DNA of 22,295 bases from a virus: positions 1-22,295 of the IMG/VR virus record IMGVR_UViG_3300022752_000430. One strand, written 5' to 3'. A program made the translations under genes and the position numbers. This document shows, piece by piece, positions 1 to 7,203 of the stretch. The first letter of the stretch is position 1. Every line of letters starts with the position of its first letter. The notes under the pieces are model-generated. The model had not been told where the DNA came from and searched no databases. It saw only the letters and a list, made by a program, of their open reading frames with translations.

Positions 1-1
1 G

Positions 2-277
2 TCAGTTCTGCGAGCCATCCGGCTCGGCGGCCTTCACGGTGTACGCCTTGTCTGACGATCTCGGTTGTAGCGCATAGAGCAACTTGGTCTGCTCGGTGAT
101 CGCGCCCGCAATCTCACGCTGCGTCTCCCTGACCTCTTTCAACGTCAGGCGGTGCTCCTCCAGCAGGGGGAGCAGGAGGTCACTGCGAATGAACCACGCC
201 AGAGCAATCGCGGCGAGCGTGGGCAAGCCCCACCGCTCGAGGATGCCGAACATGGTTTCCTTCGCTTCGCTCGTCAT
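2..277 (-). CDS. Small membrane protein with hydrophilic C-terminal half; holin-like candidate
   Basis: A 91-residue protein. Its ATG overlaps the stop of the upstream gene as ATGA, which decides the start. It has a short hydrophilic N-terminus, one hydrophobic segment at about residues 14-32 (GLPTLAAIALAWF is its core), then a charged, probably helical stretch with repeated acidic and basic residues (EEHRLTLKEVRETQREI). This layout resembles small phage holin or YvrJ/XhlA-type membrane proteins, but no diagnostic motif is visible. It ends a coupled run of four genes behind the papain-like peptidase. A lysis role is inferred from position and topology only. Confidence 0.7.
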   Translation of the reverse strand: MTSEAKETMFGILERWGLPTLAAIALAWFIRSDLLLPLLEEHRLTLKEVRETQREIAGAITEQTKLLYALQPRSSDKAYTVKAAEPDGSQN

Positions 278-636
278 TTCGTCAACTCGTGTTGCATCAC
301 CTTGAGTATCGCACGATGCGATAGCCGCGAGAGCCACCATGTCACAAGCCACTGTACCGCTGCCACCGCGACGGCTTGCAGCAGGAACACCCAAATGAAC
401 CCATACTCCTGCGGGTCTTTGCCGCTCACCACCTGGTGCTCACGCCTCACCGCTGTCAGCAGGGCATGCACGTAAACGTCACGCTGCTGATTGTCCTGGC
501 ACGCGGCGAGGTAGTCGCCCGACCAGTTCGCCACGGCAAGCTGCACGAGGTCGTTCACCGTGTCGCGGCCCACGAGCCGCTTGCGGATCGGCGGCAGGGC
601 GACCCAGCATTGAGCCTGGAGGTCGGCGAGGGTCAT
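274..636 (-). CDS. Unknown protein with C-terminal membrane segment
   Basis: A 120-residue protein starting MTLADLQAQC. The start codon overlaps the upstream stop as ATGA. The first 80 residues are soluble and mixed-charge. A strongly hydrophobic, Trp-rich segment lies at about residues 80-102 (core IWVFLLQAVAVAAVQWL), followed by a short basic tail. This is the topology of a tail-anchored protein or a single-span phage membrane protein. It is coupled to its neighbours on both sides in the left-end cluster. I do not recognise the family. Longer in-frame starts upstream are rejected because they would run far into the neighbouring gene. Confidence 0.7.
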   Translation of the reverse strand: MTLADLQAQCWVALPPIRKRLVGRDTVNDLVQLAVANWSGDYLAACQDNQQRDVYVHALLTAVRREHQVVSGKDPQEYGFIWVFLLQAVAVAAVQWLVTWWLSRLSHRAILKVMQHELTK

Positions 637-935
637 GGGCGGCACTTCCCGTCTGGGCAGGGCAGCACGACCGGCGGATGCTTGACCACGCTGGCCGGCT
701 TCTTCCCGGTGCCTTTGCAGGCCGGGCACTGCATCACAATGCGCCCGTCGCCAATTTTCCCGGTGCCGTCGCAGTTCTCGCACACGTCCGACTTCGGAGC
801 CGGAGCAATCTCATGTCGCATCACGGTGGCCATCCGGGCCGTCTCGCACGCGAGGTCAGCCGTGATGCTGGTGTCGTTCGGCAGCGATGCCACGCAGCCC
901 ACGAACGCGACAGTGAAACACAGCAGCCACCTCAC
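633..935 (-). CDS. Small exported Cys-rich (CxxCxGTG) protein, possible lipoprotein
   Basis: A 100-residue protein with a cleavable-looking N-terminus (MRWLLCFTVAFVGC). The FVGC tetrapeptide could be a weak lipobox. Residues about 52-77 carry two DnaJ-like zinc-binding repeats, CENCDGTGK and CPACKGTGK, separated by a short linker, with a further C-x4-C near the C-terminus (PCPDGKC). DnaJ-type CxxCxGxG repeats bind zinc in cytosolic proteins, so seeing them behind a signal sequence is odd. The start overlaps the peptidase stop as ATGA. It could be a structural or lysis-accessory lipoprotein, but its function is not recognised. Confidence 0.75.
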   Translation of the reverse strand: MRWLLCFTVAFVGCVASLPNDTSITADLACETARMATVMRHEIAPAPKSDVCENCDGTGKIGDGRIVMQCPACKGTGKKPASVVKHPPVVLPCPDGKCRP

Positions 936-1846
936 AGGATGCCCTCCAGCCAGTTGCCTTCGAGCTTACGGGGAGCGAAGCCCGAGTAGCCCGACAAGGC
1001 AAACGAGTCCTCCCCCTTGAGCATCCGCGTGCACGTCTCGGCTCGCACCCACCCAGCCGACCGCTGGAACTGCACCGGCAGCGTCTTGTCCACGTCACCC
1101 GAGTAGCAGTCGCCCCAGCTATTCACGCACAGCAGGGCCGGATACGGCTTCCACCGCACGCCGGCAAACATCATGCAGTGAGCCCACGAGCCCATCGGCG
1201 TTAGGTAGCCCTCACGCTGGCTCATTGAGAACCCCTGCATGGAGCACACCGCGACCGGGTAGCCGTTCTGGATCGCTTTTGCTGCGTCCTCGAACGTCAT
1301 CACGAGAGCCACGCTACTCACCTTGTGATTCGCGGCGTACTTCTCCAGCCGGTCGGGCACGCCGTCGCGGCCCCATTCCTTCTCTCGTGTGCCGCTGTTG
1401 TCGGTGAACTTGTCGCCGCCGTAGTCGATGCCGTAGTGCAGGGTGCCGTACTTCGTGACCGCCTTCGCGGCAGCACCGCCATAGGAGCCGTCGCCACCGA
1501 GGTTCCGCTGGCCACGCACCTCGACACGAGAGAATGCGTACACGCTCGCCTCGAGCACCCGCCCTCCGTACACCTCGGCTTCACTGCGAACGTGGATGTC
1601 GCACGCGGCGAGGATGTCGCACGAAAGAGCCCAGCCCCAGCCGACGCACGAGCCGATCTTCTGGGCACCACGCTTCCACGCCGGATCGCACTTGAGCAGA
1701 TACGACCCAAGGAACACGTCGCGCGTCTCGTCAAGAGCGAGGTCAGGCCCAGCCTGGGCCAGCGTCGGCTTTGCGAGCGACGCCAGGAACTCGTCGGTGC
1801 CGTCGCGGTTCGGCGAGTAGCCGAACATGGGGATGAAGTCTGCCAC
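932..1846 (-). CDS. Papain-like (C1-type) cysteine peptidase
   Basis: A 304-residue protein with a GTG start, preceded by AAGGGG about 8 nt upstream and 3 nt from the previous stop. The papain catalytic set can be read directly: Gln62 and Cys67 in QKIGSCVGWGWA, His223 in GSWAHCMM, and Asn242 in CVNSWG. The Cys-His-Asn order and the GSC and NSWG contexts match clan CA family C1. There is no signal peptide or prodomain, so it would stay cytosolic unless released by a holin. It is followed by a Cys-rich exported protein and two membrane proteins. It could be a virion maturation protease, an endolysin-like enzyme or an anti-host protease. The fold call is strong and the role is open. Confidence 0.85.
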   Translation of the reverse strand: MADFIPMFGYSPNRDGTDEFLASLAKPTLAQAGPDLALDETRDVFLGSYLLKCDPAWKRGAQKIGSCVGWGWALSCDILAACDIHVRSEAEVYGGRVLEASVYAFSRVEVRGQRNLGGDGSYGGAAAKAVTKYGTLHYGIDYGGDKFTDNSGTREKEWGRDGVPDRLEKYAANHKVSSVALVMTFEDAAKAIQNGYPVAVCSMQGFSMSQREGYLTPMGSWAHCMMFAGVRWKPYPALLCVNSWGDCYSGDVDKTLPVQFQRSAGWVRAETCTRMLKGEDSFALSGYSGFAPRKLEGNWLEGIL

Positions 1847-1849
1847 GCC

Positions 1850-2458
1850 TCACCCCTTGTTGATGCCAGCCCACGCAATCGCTCTCGCCATCTCCGCGTA
1901 CCGCTCACGCAGATCCTTCGTCACCGGCACTTCCTCGTCGCCCATGACGCTGGCGTAGACAGCCTCGACAGCTTTCCGCAGGGGCTCATTGTCACCCGGG
2001 GCGTGCCGCCCAATCCGCCGCCAGGCGATGTCGAGAGCCAACGCAGTGAACGCCCGCAGGCTCCGCGTGTCCGCGAACGCGACTTCCTTTGCGGCCACGT
2101 CGCCGGCCACAACCAGGGCCGCCTTGCTCCACGTGTCGGCCCACACGGCACGGTCTACAGGATTCATTCCGGCCATCGCAGCGGCCACCGCCTGCACGCT
2201 CGCTTGCATCGCATCACTCGGCGTCTCGACCTTCACTGTCTGCACAGCCGCAGGCAACGCCAGCGACGGCACCGGCACCTTGCCCCACGCTGCCGCGACG
2301 ATCAGGGCTGCGGCGGCAATCCTGCCGAAGTACCCGCCGTGGGCTTGGATGAACCGCCACGCGGACGCCGCTGCGGCTTGGATTTGTGCCCGGTAGGGAG
2401 CAGCGAGTAGAGCAGCCGCAGCAACGACGGCTGCGATGCGAAGTGACGAGTCATTCAC
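1850..2458 (-). CDS. Ala-rich membrane-associated protein of unknown function
   Basis: A 202-residue protein. The GTG start is chosen because it overlaps the upstream stop as GTGA. The longer in-frame ATG at 2674 would overlap the upstream gene by more than 200 nt and gives an Arg-rich, non-protein-like leader. It has two hydrophobic segments, at about residues 8-24 (IAAVVAAAALLAAPY) and 40-62 (IAAAALIVAAAW). The C-terminal half is soluble and helical. No catalytic motif is seen. It lies just upstream of the papain-like peptidase in the same operon and may be part of the same lysis or virion cluster. Confidence 0.7.
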   Translation of the reverse strand: MNDSSLRIAAVVAAAALLAAPYRAQIQAAAASAWRFIQAHGGYFGRIAAAALIVAAAWGKVPVPSLALPAAVQTVKVETPSDAMQASVQAVAAAMAGMNPVDRAVWADTWSKAALVVAGDVAAKEVAFADTRSLRAFTALALDIAWRRIGRHAPGDNEPLRKAVEAVYASVMGDEEVPVTKDLRERYAEMARAIAWAGINKG

Positions 2459-2760
2459 GACCGCATCCTCTCGATCTTTGCGACCGCCCACCGCACGAGC
2501 TGCTCGCCCTCTGCGGTCTTGAGCAGCGCCGCGAGGTGCCGCACGAGTTCGTCGTCGAGGCCGCTGTCCGTTTTGCTTGCCAGCCATTCGGCAAACTCCG
2601 AGACCACCACTGCCCGGGCGAACGGATCGAACGCGGCGAGGTAACGCTGCCCGAACGTGAGCAGCGGAGCCCATGCCTGGATCAGCGCGATCTTCTCCCA
2701 GATCGTGAGCGTTGCACCGTACTGCCCGACTTCCTCGGGCGTCATCTCGAAACTGGGCAT
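2455..2760 (-). CDS. Small helical protein of unknown function
   Basis: A 101-residue protein. The ATG has AGGAGA about 10 nt upstream. The predicted protein is helical and acidic to neutral, with conserved-looking Trp-rich patches (TIWEKIALIQAWAPLL and QLVRWAVAKIERM). It has no membrane segment or cysteine motif. Its stop overlaps the GTG of the next gene, so the two are coupled. The family is not recognised. Confidence 0.7.
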   Translation of the reverse strand: MPSFEMTPEEVGQYGATLTIWEKIALIQAWAPLLTFGQRYLAAFDPFARAVVVSEFAEWLASKTDSGLDDELVRHLAALLKTAEGEQLVRWAVAKIERMRS

Positions 2761-2778
2761 GGGCGTTGTCTCCTGCGT

Positions 2779-3030
2779 CTATTCCGTTTTCGCTGGCGGC
2801 TCCCCCTCCCTTGCAGAGTCATCGGGATACCCCCCGTTTATCGTGTCATTCAGCCAGTCGTAGATGAACGAATACAGGTCAACCACCTCGCCGATAGCGT
2901 CCTGCCGGTCGAGCCTAAACGGGTGGGCGAAATGATCTTCATCCACCACCTTCCCCTCGCCGTCGCACCGGAAGATGCTCACGTACTTCCGCGACACGTC
3001 GATGACGATCTTCCCTTCAACCGGGTTCAC
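2779..3030 (-). CDS. Small acidic protein of unknown function
   Basis: An 83-residue protein. The GTG at 3030 overlaps the upstream TGA as GTGA and has GGGAG about 10 nt upstream, so I prefer it over GTG codons at 3033 and 3039. The N-terminal half looks like a small beta sheet (KIVIDVSRKYVSIFRC). The C-terminal half is helical and acidic, ending in a disordered Pro/Glu-rich tail. No recognised motif. It is coupled to the HTH protein upstream. Confidence 0.65.
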   Translation of the reverse strand: MNPVEGKIVIDVSRKYVSIFRCDGEGKVVDEDHFAHPFRLDRQDAIGEVVDLYSFIYDWLNDTINGGYPDDSAREGEPPAKTE

Positions 3031-3428
3031 CACTGGCACTCCCGGTTCAAGTCATCGAACGTGTTCCGCAATTCCTCTGGCATTTCGACCGGCCGCATCT
3101 GAAACATCTCAGGCTTCGCCACCTGCCGCGCCGCCCGCACCTCGTCGGTCCAGTGAGCCGAGACGCACGTTGCCCGTGCCGCCACCCACGGGGCAAGGTC
3201 GAGGCTGGCTTCGCTGGCGGCGATCTCTTGCGGCGTCGGCTTCTCCGCTCGGGGCGGGCGGAACCGCAGCCGCCGGTCGTGACGCAGCGGCAGCGGCAGC
3301 ACATCGCGCAGCCTCACGAGTTGATCGCGGGTCACGGTCCAGAACGCGCAGATGGCGGCGTAGCTCGAGTGGCTCGCCCACTGGACGCGGAGGGTCTCGA
3401 TGTCGATGCGTGAGGTGTCACCCGCCAC
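3027..3428 (-). CDS. HTH protein with C-terminal DLxPWVxAR motif (paralogue of the 7204-7551 gene)
   Basis: A 133-residue protein with a GTG start and GAGGAAAC upstream; it overlaps the preceding gene by 11 nt. Residues about 14-48 form a probable helix-turn-helix (YAAICAFWTVTRDQLVRLRDVLPLP). A basic linker follows, and then SLDLAPWVAARATC ending in WTDEVRAAR. The same layout, HTH then DLSPWVKAR then WTQASR, occurs in the gene at 7204-7551, so the two look paralogous. A small DNA-binding regulator is the likely role. It lies directly downstream of the glycosyltransferase cassette. Confidence 0.65.
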   Translation of the reverse strand: MAGDTSRIDIETLRVQWASHSSYAAICAFWTVTRDQLVRLRDVLPLPLRHDRRLRFRPPRAEKPTPQEIAASEASLDLAPWVAARATCVSAHWTDEVRAARQVAKPEMFQMRPVEMPEELRNTFDDLNRECQW

Positions 3429-4341
3429 GTTTCGTTTCCTCTGGAATCCAGAACGACACGCAACGCATCGCCGGATTGAGTGCCATGCGGGTGCCGCCCG
3501 GCCCGTGGTAGTAGTCGCCCTCTTCCTCCATCGCCGCTGATTGGATGCTCCGATGGAAGGTCACATGCTCGCAGTCGGAGCCGTGGTATCGTCCTTGCAG
3601 AAAACGCAGCCCGTCGTAGATCGCAAGCTGGCCGAAGGCAGAGTTCACTTCGACCGGCGGCGAGCCGATTGGCGGATGCCAGTGGTGGAACCACTGCTGA
3701 TCCCGTTGCCTCCAGTGATTCAGACGGCAGGCGAAGGCGTCGTAATGAATCGCCATCGGTCTCGGCGCGATCGGCGGCTCCCACTCGCCCCACGAGTAGG
3801 ACGCCAGCCCGTAGAGCGTGCTATCCCACGCCATGTGGGCCACGCTCGTCGCTACGCCGTCCACGCCCCAGCCGCCCCAGGGGTCGGTGTCGAACACGAT
3901 CACGTAGTCGGGCCTCTCGCCGTTCCGCACAAACGTCTGGCACGCGGCGCGGTACTCGGCAAGGGCATGAGTCCGCACCGGAGCGGTCGTGTAGTTGAGG
4001 TGCGGGCGACCGTAGTCATTCAGCGATACGTGCCGCTTCTGGCCGTCGCTCCACGCGGCGAGTACTTCCTTCGTCTCGTCTGCCGAGTCGTTTTCGTGAA
4101 TGTATGCCGACCACTCGCGGAACATCGCGCCGGTCTGCTCGACAAGCTCCAGCGTTCTCGGCAGCCAGGGCATCGCGTTGCGGCAGATCGCGACGAGGGC
4201 GACCGTCTTCGTCTTGGCAATCTCCCGCCCGGCCTGCACCGCCGCCGCGTAGTCATCCGCGAACTCAGGGTCGGGCGGCAGCAGCACGTCGGGATGGTGC
4301 CGCTCGATCTCGTCTAGCGTGATGGTTGCCATGCCCGCCAT
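3418..4341 (-). CDS. GT-A-type glycosyltransferase, CAP59-like
   Basis: A 307-residue protein; a second in-frame ATG at 4332 is equally possible. Residues about 47-110 contain VALVAICRNAMPWLPRTLEL and YIHENDSADET, matching the N-terminal nucleotide-sugar region of GT-A enzymes related to CAP59-type mannosyltransferases. DYVIVFDTDPWGGWG provides the DxD metal site. The C-terminal part has VNSAFGQLAIY, GSDCEHVTFH and a GG-rich tail, typical of processed-acceptor GTs. It is the last of three consecutive glycosyltransferases. It probably transfers a sugar to a cell-surface or virion glycan; the substrate is not determinable. Confidence 0.75.
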   Translation of the reverse strand: MAGMATITLDEIERHHPDVLLPPDPEFADDYAAAVQAGREIAKTKTVALVAICRNAMPWLPRTLELVEQTGAMFREWSAYIHENDSADETKEVLAAWSDGQKRHVSLNDYGRPHLNYTTAPVRTHALAEYRAACQTFVRNGERPDYVIVFDTDPWGGWGVDGVATSVAHMAWDSTLYGLASYSWGEWEPPIAPRPMAIHYDAFACRLNHWRQRDQQWFHHWHPPIGSPPVEVNSAFGQLAIYDGLRFLQGRYHGSDCEHVTFHRSIQSAAMEEEGDYYHGPGGTRMALNPAMRCVSFWIPEETKRGG

Positions 4342-4354
4342 CGTCGCGCCAGCG

Positions 4355-4975
4355 TCAAGCCTGCGGCCACTCGTGATGCACCATCCGACCCGTCACTGCC
4401 ATCGTCGTGAGTTCGGGGTACGCATACGTGCCGACCACGCTCATCTCGCCTTCGCCGCGACCCGTGCCCTTGTGGTTGTGATGCGTGCGGATCGAGAGAG
4501 CCGGGTTCACCACGGCATAGCCCGCTTTCATCGCCTCGCCTGCTATGGCGTTGTCGCAGCCGATGAACCCGAGCGGGATGCGGTCGCCGATCCCGACAAG
4601 CTCGCCGCCCATGAATGCCCACACATCCTGCGAGCCTGAGTAGAACCGCTCGCCCTTGTAGTGGCCCATCATGCGTGGCGTCGCGGGAGACTCCCACCTC
4701 GTCAGCGTGACGAGCCGCTTCTCGGTGACGGCACCTTCCAGCAGCCTCGCGGTGTAGTCGAACTGAATGTCGGCGTTCGCAAGCACGCAGATCCGACCCG
4801 CGAACTGTTTCGCACACAACCGGAACACATGCCCGTACCGCAGCCGCTCCTCGCCTACGCTCATCGGCACGATGTGCTCGAACACGCCGAGTTCCATGTT
4901 CGCCTTGAGCGTGCCGTCGAGTTCGGCGATTCGCTCAGGGTCGCTCGGCTTGTAGTGCTCGATCAGCAGGATCAC
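4355..4975 (-). CDS. GT-A-type glycosyltransferase (ANADIxFD / SQDxW / GCDNxIA family)
   Basis: A 206-residue protein whose GTG start overlaps the upstream stop as GTGA. Diagnostic blocks are ICVLANADIQFD (DxD-like site), YSGSQDVWAFM, IPLGFIGCDNAIAGEA and IRTHHNHKG near the C-terminus. I recognise this block order from bacterial glycosyltransferase-like proteins that lack a long N-terminal signature. There is no membrane segment. It is coupled to the GT2-like gene upstream and 13 nt from the CAP59-like gene downstream, so the three act in one pathway or on one acceptor. Confidence 0.75.
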   Translation of the reverse strand: MILLIEHYKPSDPERIAELDGTLKANMELGVFEHIVPMSVGEERLRYGHVFRLCAKQFAGRICVLANADIQFDYTARLLEGAVTEKRLVTLTRWESPATPRMMGHYKGERFYSGSQDVWAFMGGELVGIGDRIPLGFIGCDNAIAGEAMKAGYAVVNPALSIRTHHNHKGTGRGEGEMSVVGTYAYPELTTMAVTGRMVHHEWPQA

Positions 4976-5670
4976 AGTCGCGGCTCCACTTCCACGAAGT
5001 CGCGGATTATCTCGCCGCCCAGGTCATCGGCAGTCACAGGTACATGGTGGTACTTCGCGTGCCACTCCGGCCCCGAGACGTGCGTGCCCTTCTCTGCGCC
5101 GATGTTCTGAATCCGGCTGACTGTCGGGAACGCTTCCCACCGCGTGCGGCGGATCACGTTGTTCAGGATGATGTCCCACGATGGTCCGTCCTTGCTCGTC
5201 CATCGCGGAGCCATCTCGACCCAGCGATCCACCCACGTTCCCCAGCCCCAGGGCGTGAACCAGCGTCGCGTGCCGCACTCCTCGAGCCGACCGTTGCTCT
5301 GCTGCTGGTAGCCCGAGACCGTGAACACGTTCTTGTCGTGCCGGTACTGGTCGCGTGCCCAACTGAACCAGAGCAAGGCATCGCGGGTCGGTACGGTGTC
5401 ATCCTCGAAGTGCAGGTGGAACTCGCTCTGCATGATCTCGAACCCGTACCGCATGCACGTATAGATCGCGTCATTGCACCCGGCGCGTTCCTCGAACGTC
5501 AGGCACTCAAACCCGTACTTCGCGGCGATCTCCTTGCTGGCTTCGGTCTCTTCGCACGGATCGAGCAGCACCGCGACGCGGCAACTCGACACGCCGACGC
5601 AACGCGAGACGGCATGACAGGTCTGGTCAAGGTACTGCGGGCGGTTGTAGCCGCTGATGGTGATGTTCAT
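4972..5670 (-). CDS. Glycosyltransferase family 2-like protein
   Basis: A 232-residue protein starting MNITISGYNRPQYL. The ATG overlaps the methyltransferase stop as ATGA. Residues 1-15 are the GT-A start, with the N-R-P turn that binds the nucleotide. HLHFEDDTVP supplies the EDD metal site at about residues 87-93. WFTPWGWGTWVDRW resembles the acceptor region of GNT-I-type and GT2 enzymes. Soluble and without a transmembrane anchor. It is part of the methyltransferase-GT-GT-GT cassette. Donor and acceptor sugars cannot be predicted. Confidence 0.8.
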   Translation of the reverse strand: MNITISGYNRPQYLDQTCHAVSRCVGVSSCRVAVLLDPCEETEASKEIAAKYGFECLTFEERAGCNDAIYTCMRYGFEIMQSEFHLHFEDDTVPTRDALLWFSWARDQYRHDKNVFTVSGYQQQSNGRLEECGTRRWFTPWGWGTWVDRWVEMAPRWTSKDGPSWDIILNNVIRRTRWEAFPTVSRIQNIGAEKGTHVSGPEWHAKYHHVPVTADDLGGEIIRDFVEVEPRL

Positions 5671-6302
5671 TTCTTCACGAAGATCGCCGCGCCGTTGCGG
5701 ACATAGGACGAAGCCCAGACCAGATGCCATGCCGGATCACTGAGCAGTTCGGCCCGAGCCTGCGTGCACTTGTAGGCGTGGAACGCATCATCCAGCATGA
5801 AGCAACTCACGCGGTCACGGAGCAGCCGGAACTCGTCCCAGCCGGTGAACTCGGAGCCGTCAATCAAGGCAACGTCGAACCGCTCGCCGGGCGTCTCTTC
5901 GATGTAGCCAGGAACGCCGCCCGGCTTGCCCGCCATGTAGCCCACGAACTTCTGCCACCATCCGGCAACGGCTTCCTCGGGATACCTCAGCCCGTTGTAC
6001 GGCGACTGCCACACGTCAGCGAAGCATTGCGGCGTCAGCGAACGCTGCGAGATGGATGAGCCGTGATAGCAGTAGACCCACGACTCACGGCGGTAGCGTT
6101 CCGCCAGCCGCTCGAACCGCATGCGGTCGCTCTCAATCGCCACGAGACGCGGCGAGACATGCTTGCCGAGCGTGCTGGCAAGGATCGCCGTTGAGCCAGA
6201 GCCGTCCCACGAGCCGATCTCGATGGCACTGCGGAAGCCGTAGTTCAGCACCGTCTGTGCGATGGCCCGCCCGAAGTCGTCGTTCAATGTGATTTCTGGC
6301 AT
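5667..6302 (-). CDS. Class I SAM-dependent methyltransferase (small-molecule or sugar type)
   Basis: A 211-residue protein starting MPEITLNDDFG. The ATG overlaps the rusA stop by one base (TGATG). IEIGSWDGSGSTAILA at about residues 26-41 is the glycine-rich SAM loop. VAIESD follows as the acidic end of strand 2, and FDVALIDGSEFTGWDEF is a motif shared with O-methyltransferases and cephalosporin-hydroxylase-like proteins. It lacks the (D/N/S)PP(Y/F/W) motif of DNA methylases. Next to three glycosyltransferases, sugar O-methylation is the best inference. Confidence 0.75.
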   Translation of the reverse strand: MPEITLNDDFGRAIAQTVLNYGFRSAIEIGSWDGSGSTAILASTLGKHVSPRLVAIESDRMRFERLAERYRRESWVYCYHGSSISQRSLTPQCFADVWQSPYNGLRYPEEAVAGWWQKFVGYMAGKPGGVPGYIEETPGERFDVALIDGSEFTGWDEFRLLRDRVSCFMLDDAFHAYKCTQARAELLSDPAWHLVWASSYVRNGAAIFVKK

Positions 6303-6709
6303 CAGCAGATCCGCACTGTGGTGCGGCCCTCCGTTCCCCACGACTTCTCGACCACCACCCGCCCGACCTGGGTGTCATCCGCCCACGCCACGCCGTTCAA
6401 TGAATCCTCAATTCCCTTCAAGCAGTTCGAGCAATCGGCCCTCGGCAGCTTCGGGGCGTCATCTCGCAGCCCGCTCTTGCGGAAATGCGACTTCGGGCGG
6501 GCGAACACCAGATCGACAATCAGCGTGATCGGTGCCGCGTCAGTCGGCGTCGCCCCAGCCTCGACGGCAGCCGCAGCAATCGCAGCCCGGTAGGCGTGAA
6601 TCTTGTGGTCGCCCGGAGTGTAGGCGTGCCCATGCCTGCCTCGCACCGTGATGCGTGGACGCGGTTGCGGCACCGGATCGCCTTCGACTGTGAACGAGAT
6701 CGACATCAT
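6302..6709 (-). CDS. rusA: RusA-family Holliday junction resolvase
   Basis: A 135-residue protein, close to the usual RusA length of about 120. ATG codons at 6709 and 6706 are both possible; the first overlaps the upstream stop as ATGA. The N-terminus ISFTVEGDPVPQPRPRIT is the typical RusA beta strand and PxPQxRPR segment. The catalytic region is PRADCSNCLKGIEDSLNGVAWADDTQV. The first Asp, the later Asp and the DD pair of the usual D-x-D-N...D...DD pattern are present, but the second Asp position is Ser. RusA cleaves four-way DNA junctions, here fitting recombination-dependent phage replication together with RecT. Confidence 0.9.
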   Translation of the reverse strand: MMSISFTVEGDPVPQPRPRITVRGRHGHAYTPGDHKIHAYRAAIAAAAVEAGATPTDAAPITLIVDLVFARPKSHFRKSGLRDDAPKLPRADCSNCLKGIEDSLNGVAWADDTQVGRVVVEKSWGTEGRTTVRIC

Positions 6710-6852
6710 CCCCTCGCCGCGAGATACAGCCCGACGTTGGCGAACGCATACCCGAGGTAGGCGAGACCTAGCCCCGCTTTGCCATGCAGGGCCAGGTCTG
6801 CCGCCACCACGAGGTAGATCGCTCCCGTCAATGCGATCAACCAAGGTGCCAT
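6706..6852 (-). CDS. 48-residue membrane protein with two hydrophobic segments
   Basis: The protein begins MAPWLIALTGAIYLVVAADL, continues with GKAGLGLAYLGYAFANVGLYL and ends in a short basic tail. Two hydrophobic helices are separated by a short polar turn, so both ends should lie on the same side of the membrane. The stop overlaps the rusA start as ATGA, and the start lies 3 nt from the upstream stop, so it is part of the operon. Small two-helix proteins of this pattern are common in phage early regions, with unknown function. Confidence 0.7.
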   Translation of the reverse strand: MAPWLIALTGAIYLVVAADLALHGKAGLGLAYLGYAFANVGLYLAARG

Positions 6853-6855
6853 GGG

Positions 6856-7152
6856 TCACCGATACCGGATGACGGCGAACCACATGCGGCGAGCCGGCGA
6901 GTAGGCCACTCCTTCCTCGACGATCTGCCGCTTGCCGAAGAAACAGCAGTTGCGCCGGGCAGCCTCGGGCGTCGCGCCCATGCCGATTCCCTCGTACTGG
7001 TTGCAGTGCGAATGCACCAGCGAGCCACGGCGGGCGATGATCGTGGCGTGATCCTGGGCCGTCACGACGGCAGGGCCACGAACGATTACGGTCGTGTCAG
7101 CCTGAGCCGAGACAGCAGCGAGACAGACGAGCACAGCGAACAGACAACGCAT
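6856..7152 (-). CDS. Small exported protein of unknown function
   Basis: A 98-residue protein with a clear signal peptide: MRCLFAVLVCLAAVSAQA with probable cleavage after AQA at about residue 18. The mature part has a Cys/Arg-rich core (ATPEAARRNCCFFGKRQ) and ends in an aromatic strand (RMWFAVIRYR). A phage early-region protein sent to the envelope or periplasm could be a superinfection-exclusion or surface-modifying factor, but that is inference. Its SD GGAGG, 9 nt before the ATG, lies inside a strong hairpin at 7160-7191. Confidence 0.75.
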   Translation of the reverse strand: MRCLFAVLVCLAAVSAQADTTVIVRGPAVVTAQDHATIIARRGSLVHSHCNQYEGIGMGATPEAARRNCCFFGKRQIVEEGVAYSPARRMWFAVIRYR

Positions 7153-7159
7153 GGCGTGT

Positions 7160-7191
7160 CCTCCGGGGGTGATGAAACCACGCCCCGGAGG
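7160..7191 (-). promoter_or_regulatory. Leader hairpin enclosing the ribosome-binding site of the exported-protein gene
   Basis: Arms CCTCCGGGG (7160-7168) and CCCCGGAGG (7183-7191) are perfectly complementary. An inner GTG/CAC pairing separated by a one-base bulge adds to the stem. On the minus-strand mRNA the 3' arm contains GGAGG, the SD for the ATG at 7152. The stem would hide the SD unless it is opened. It might instead act as a partial terminator after the HTH gene, but no U-tract follows. Confidence 0.45.
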
Positions 7192-7203
7192 ATGCCAAGC
7201 GTG

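Noticed and set aside
1325-2410. 361-codon open frame on the plus strand
   Set aside because: It lies antisense to the papain-like peptidase and the membrane protein gene. GC-rich sequence gives long shadow frames, and no RBS or domain is visible.
2386-3102. 238-codon plus-strand open frame
   Set aside because: It is opposite to three coupled minus-strand genes with RBS or GTGA starts and shows no domain.
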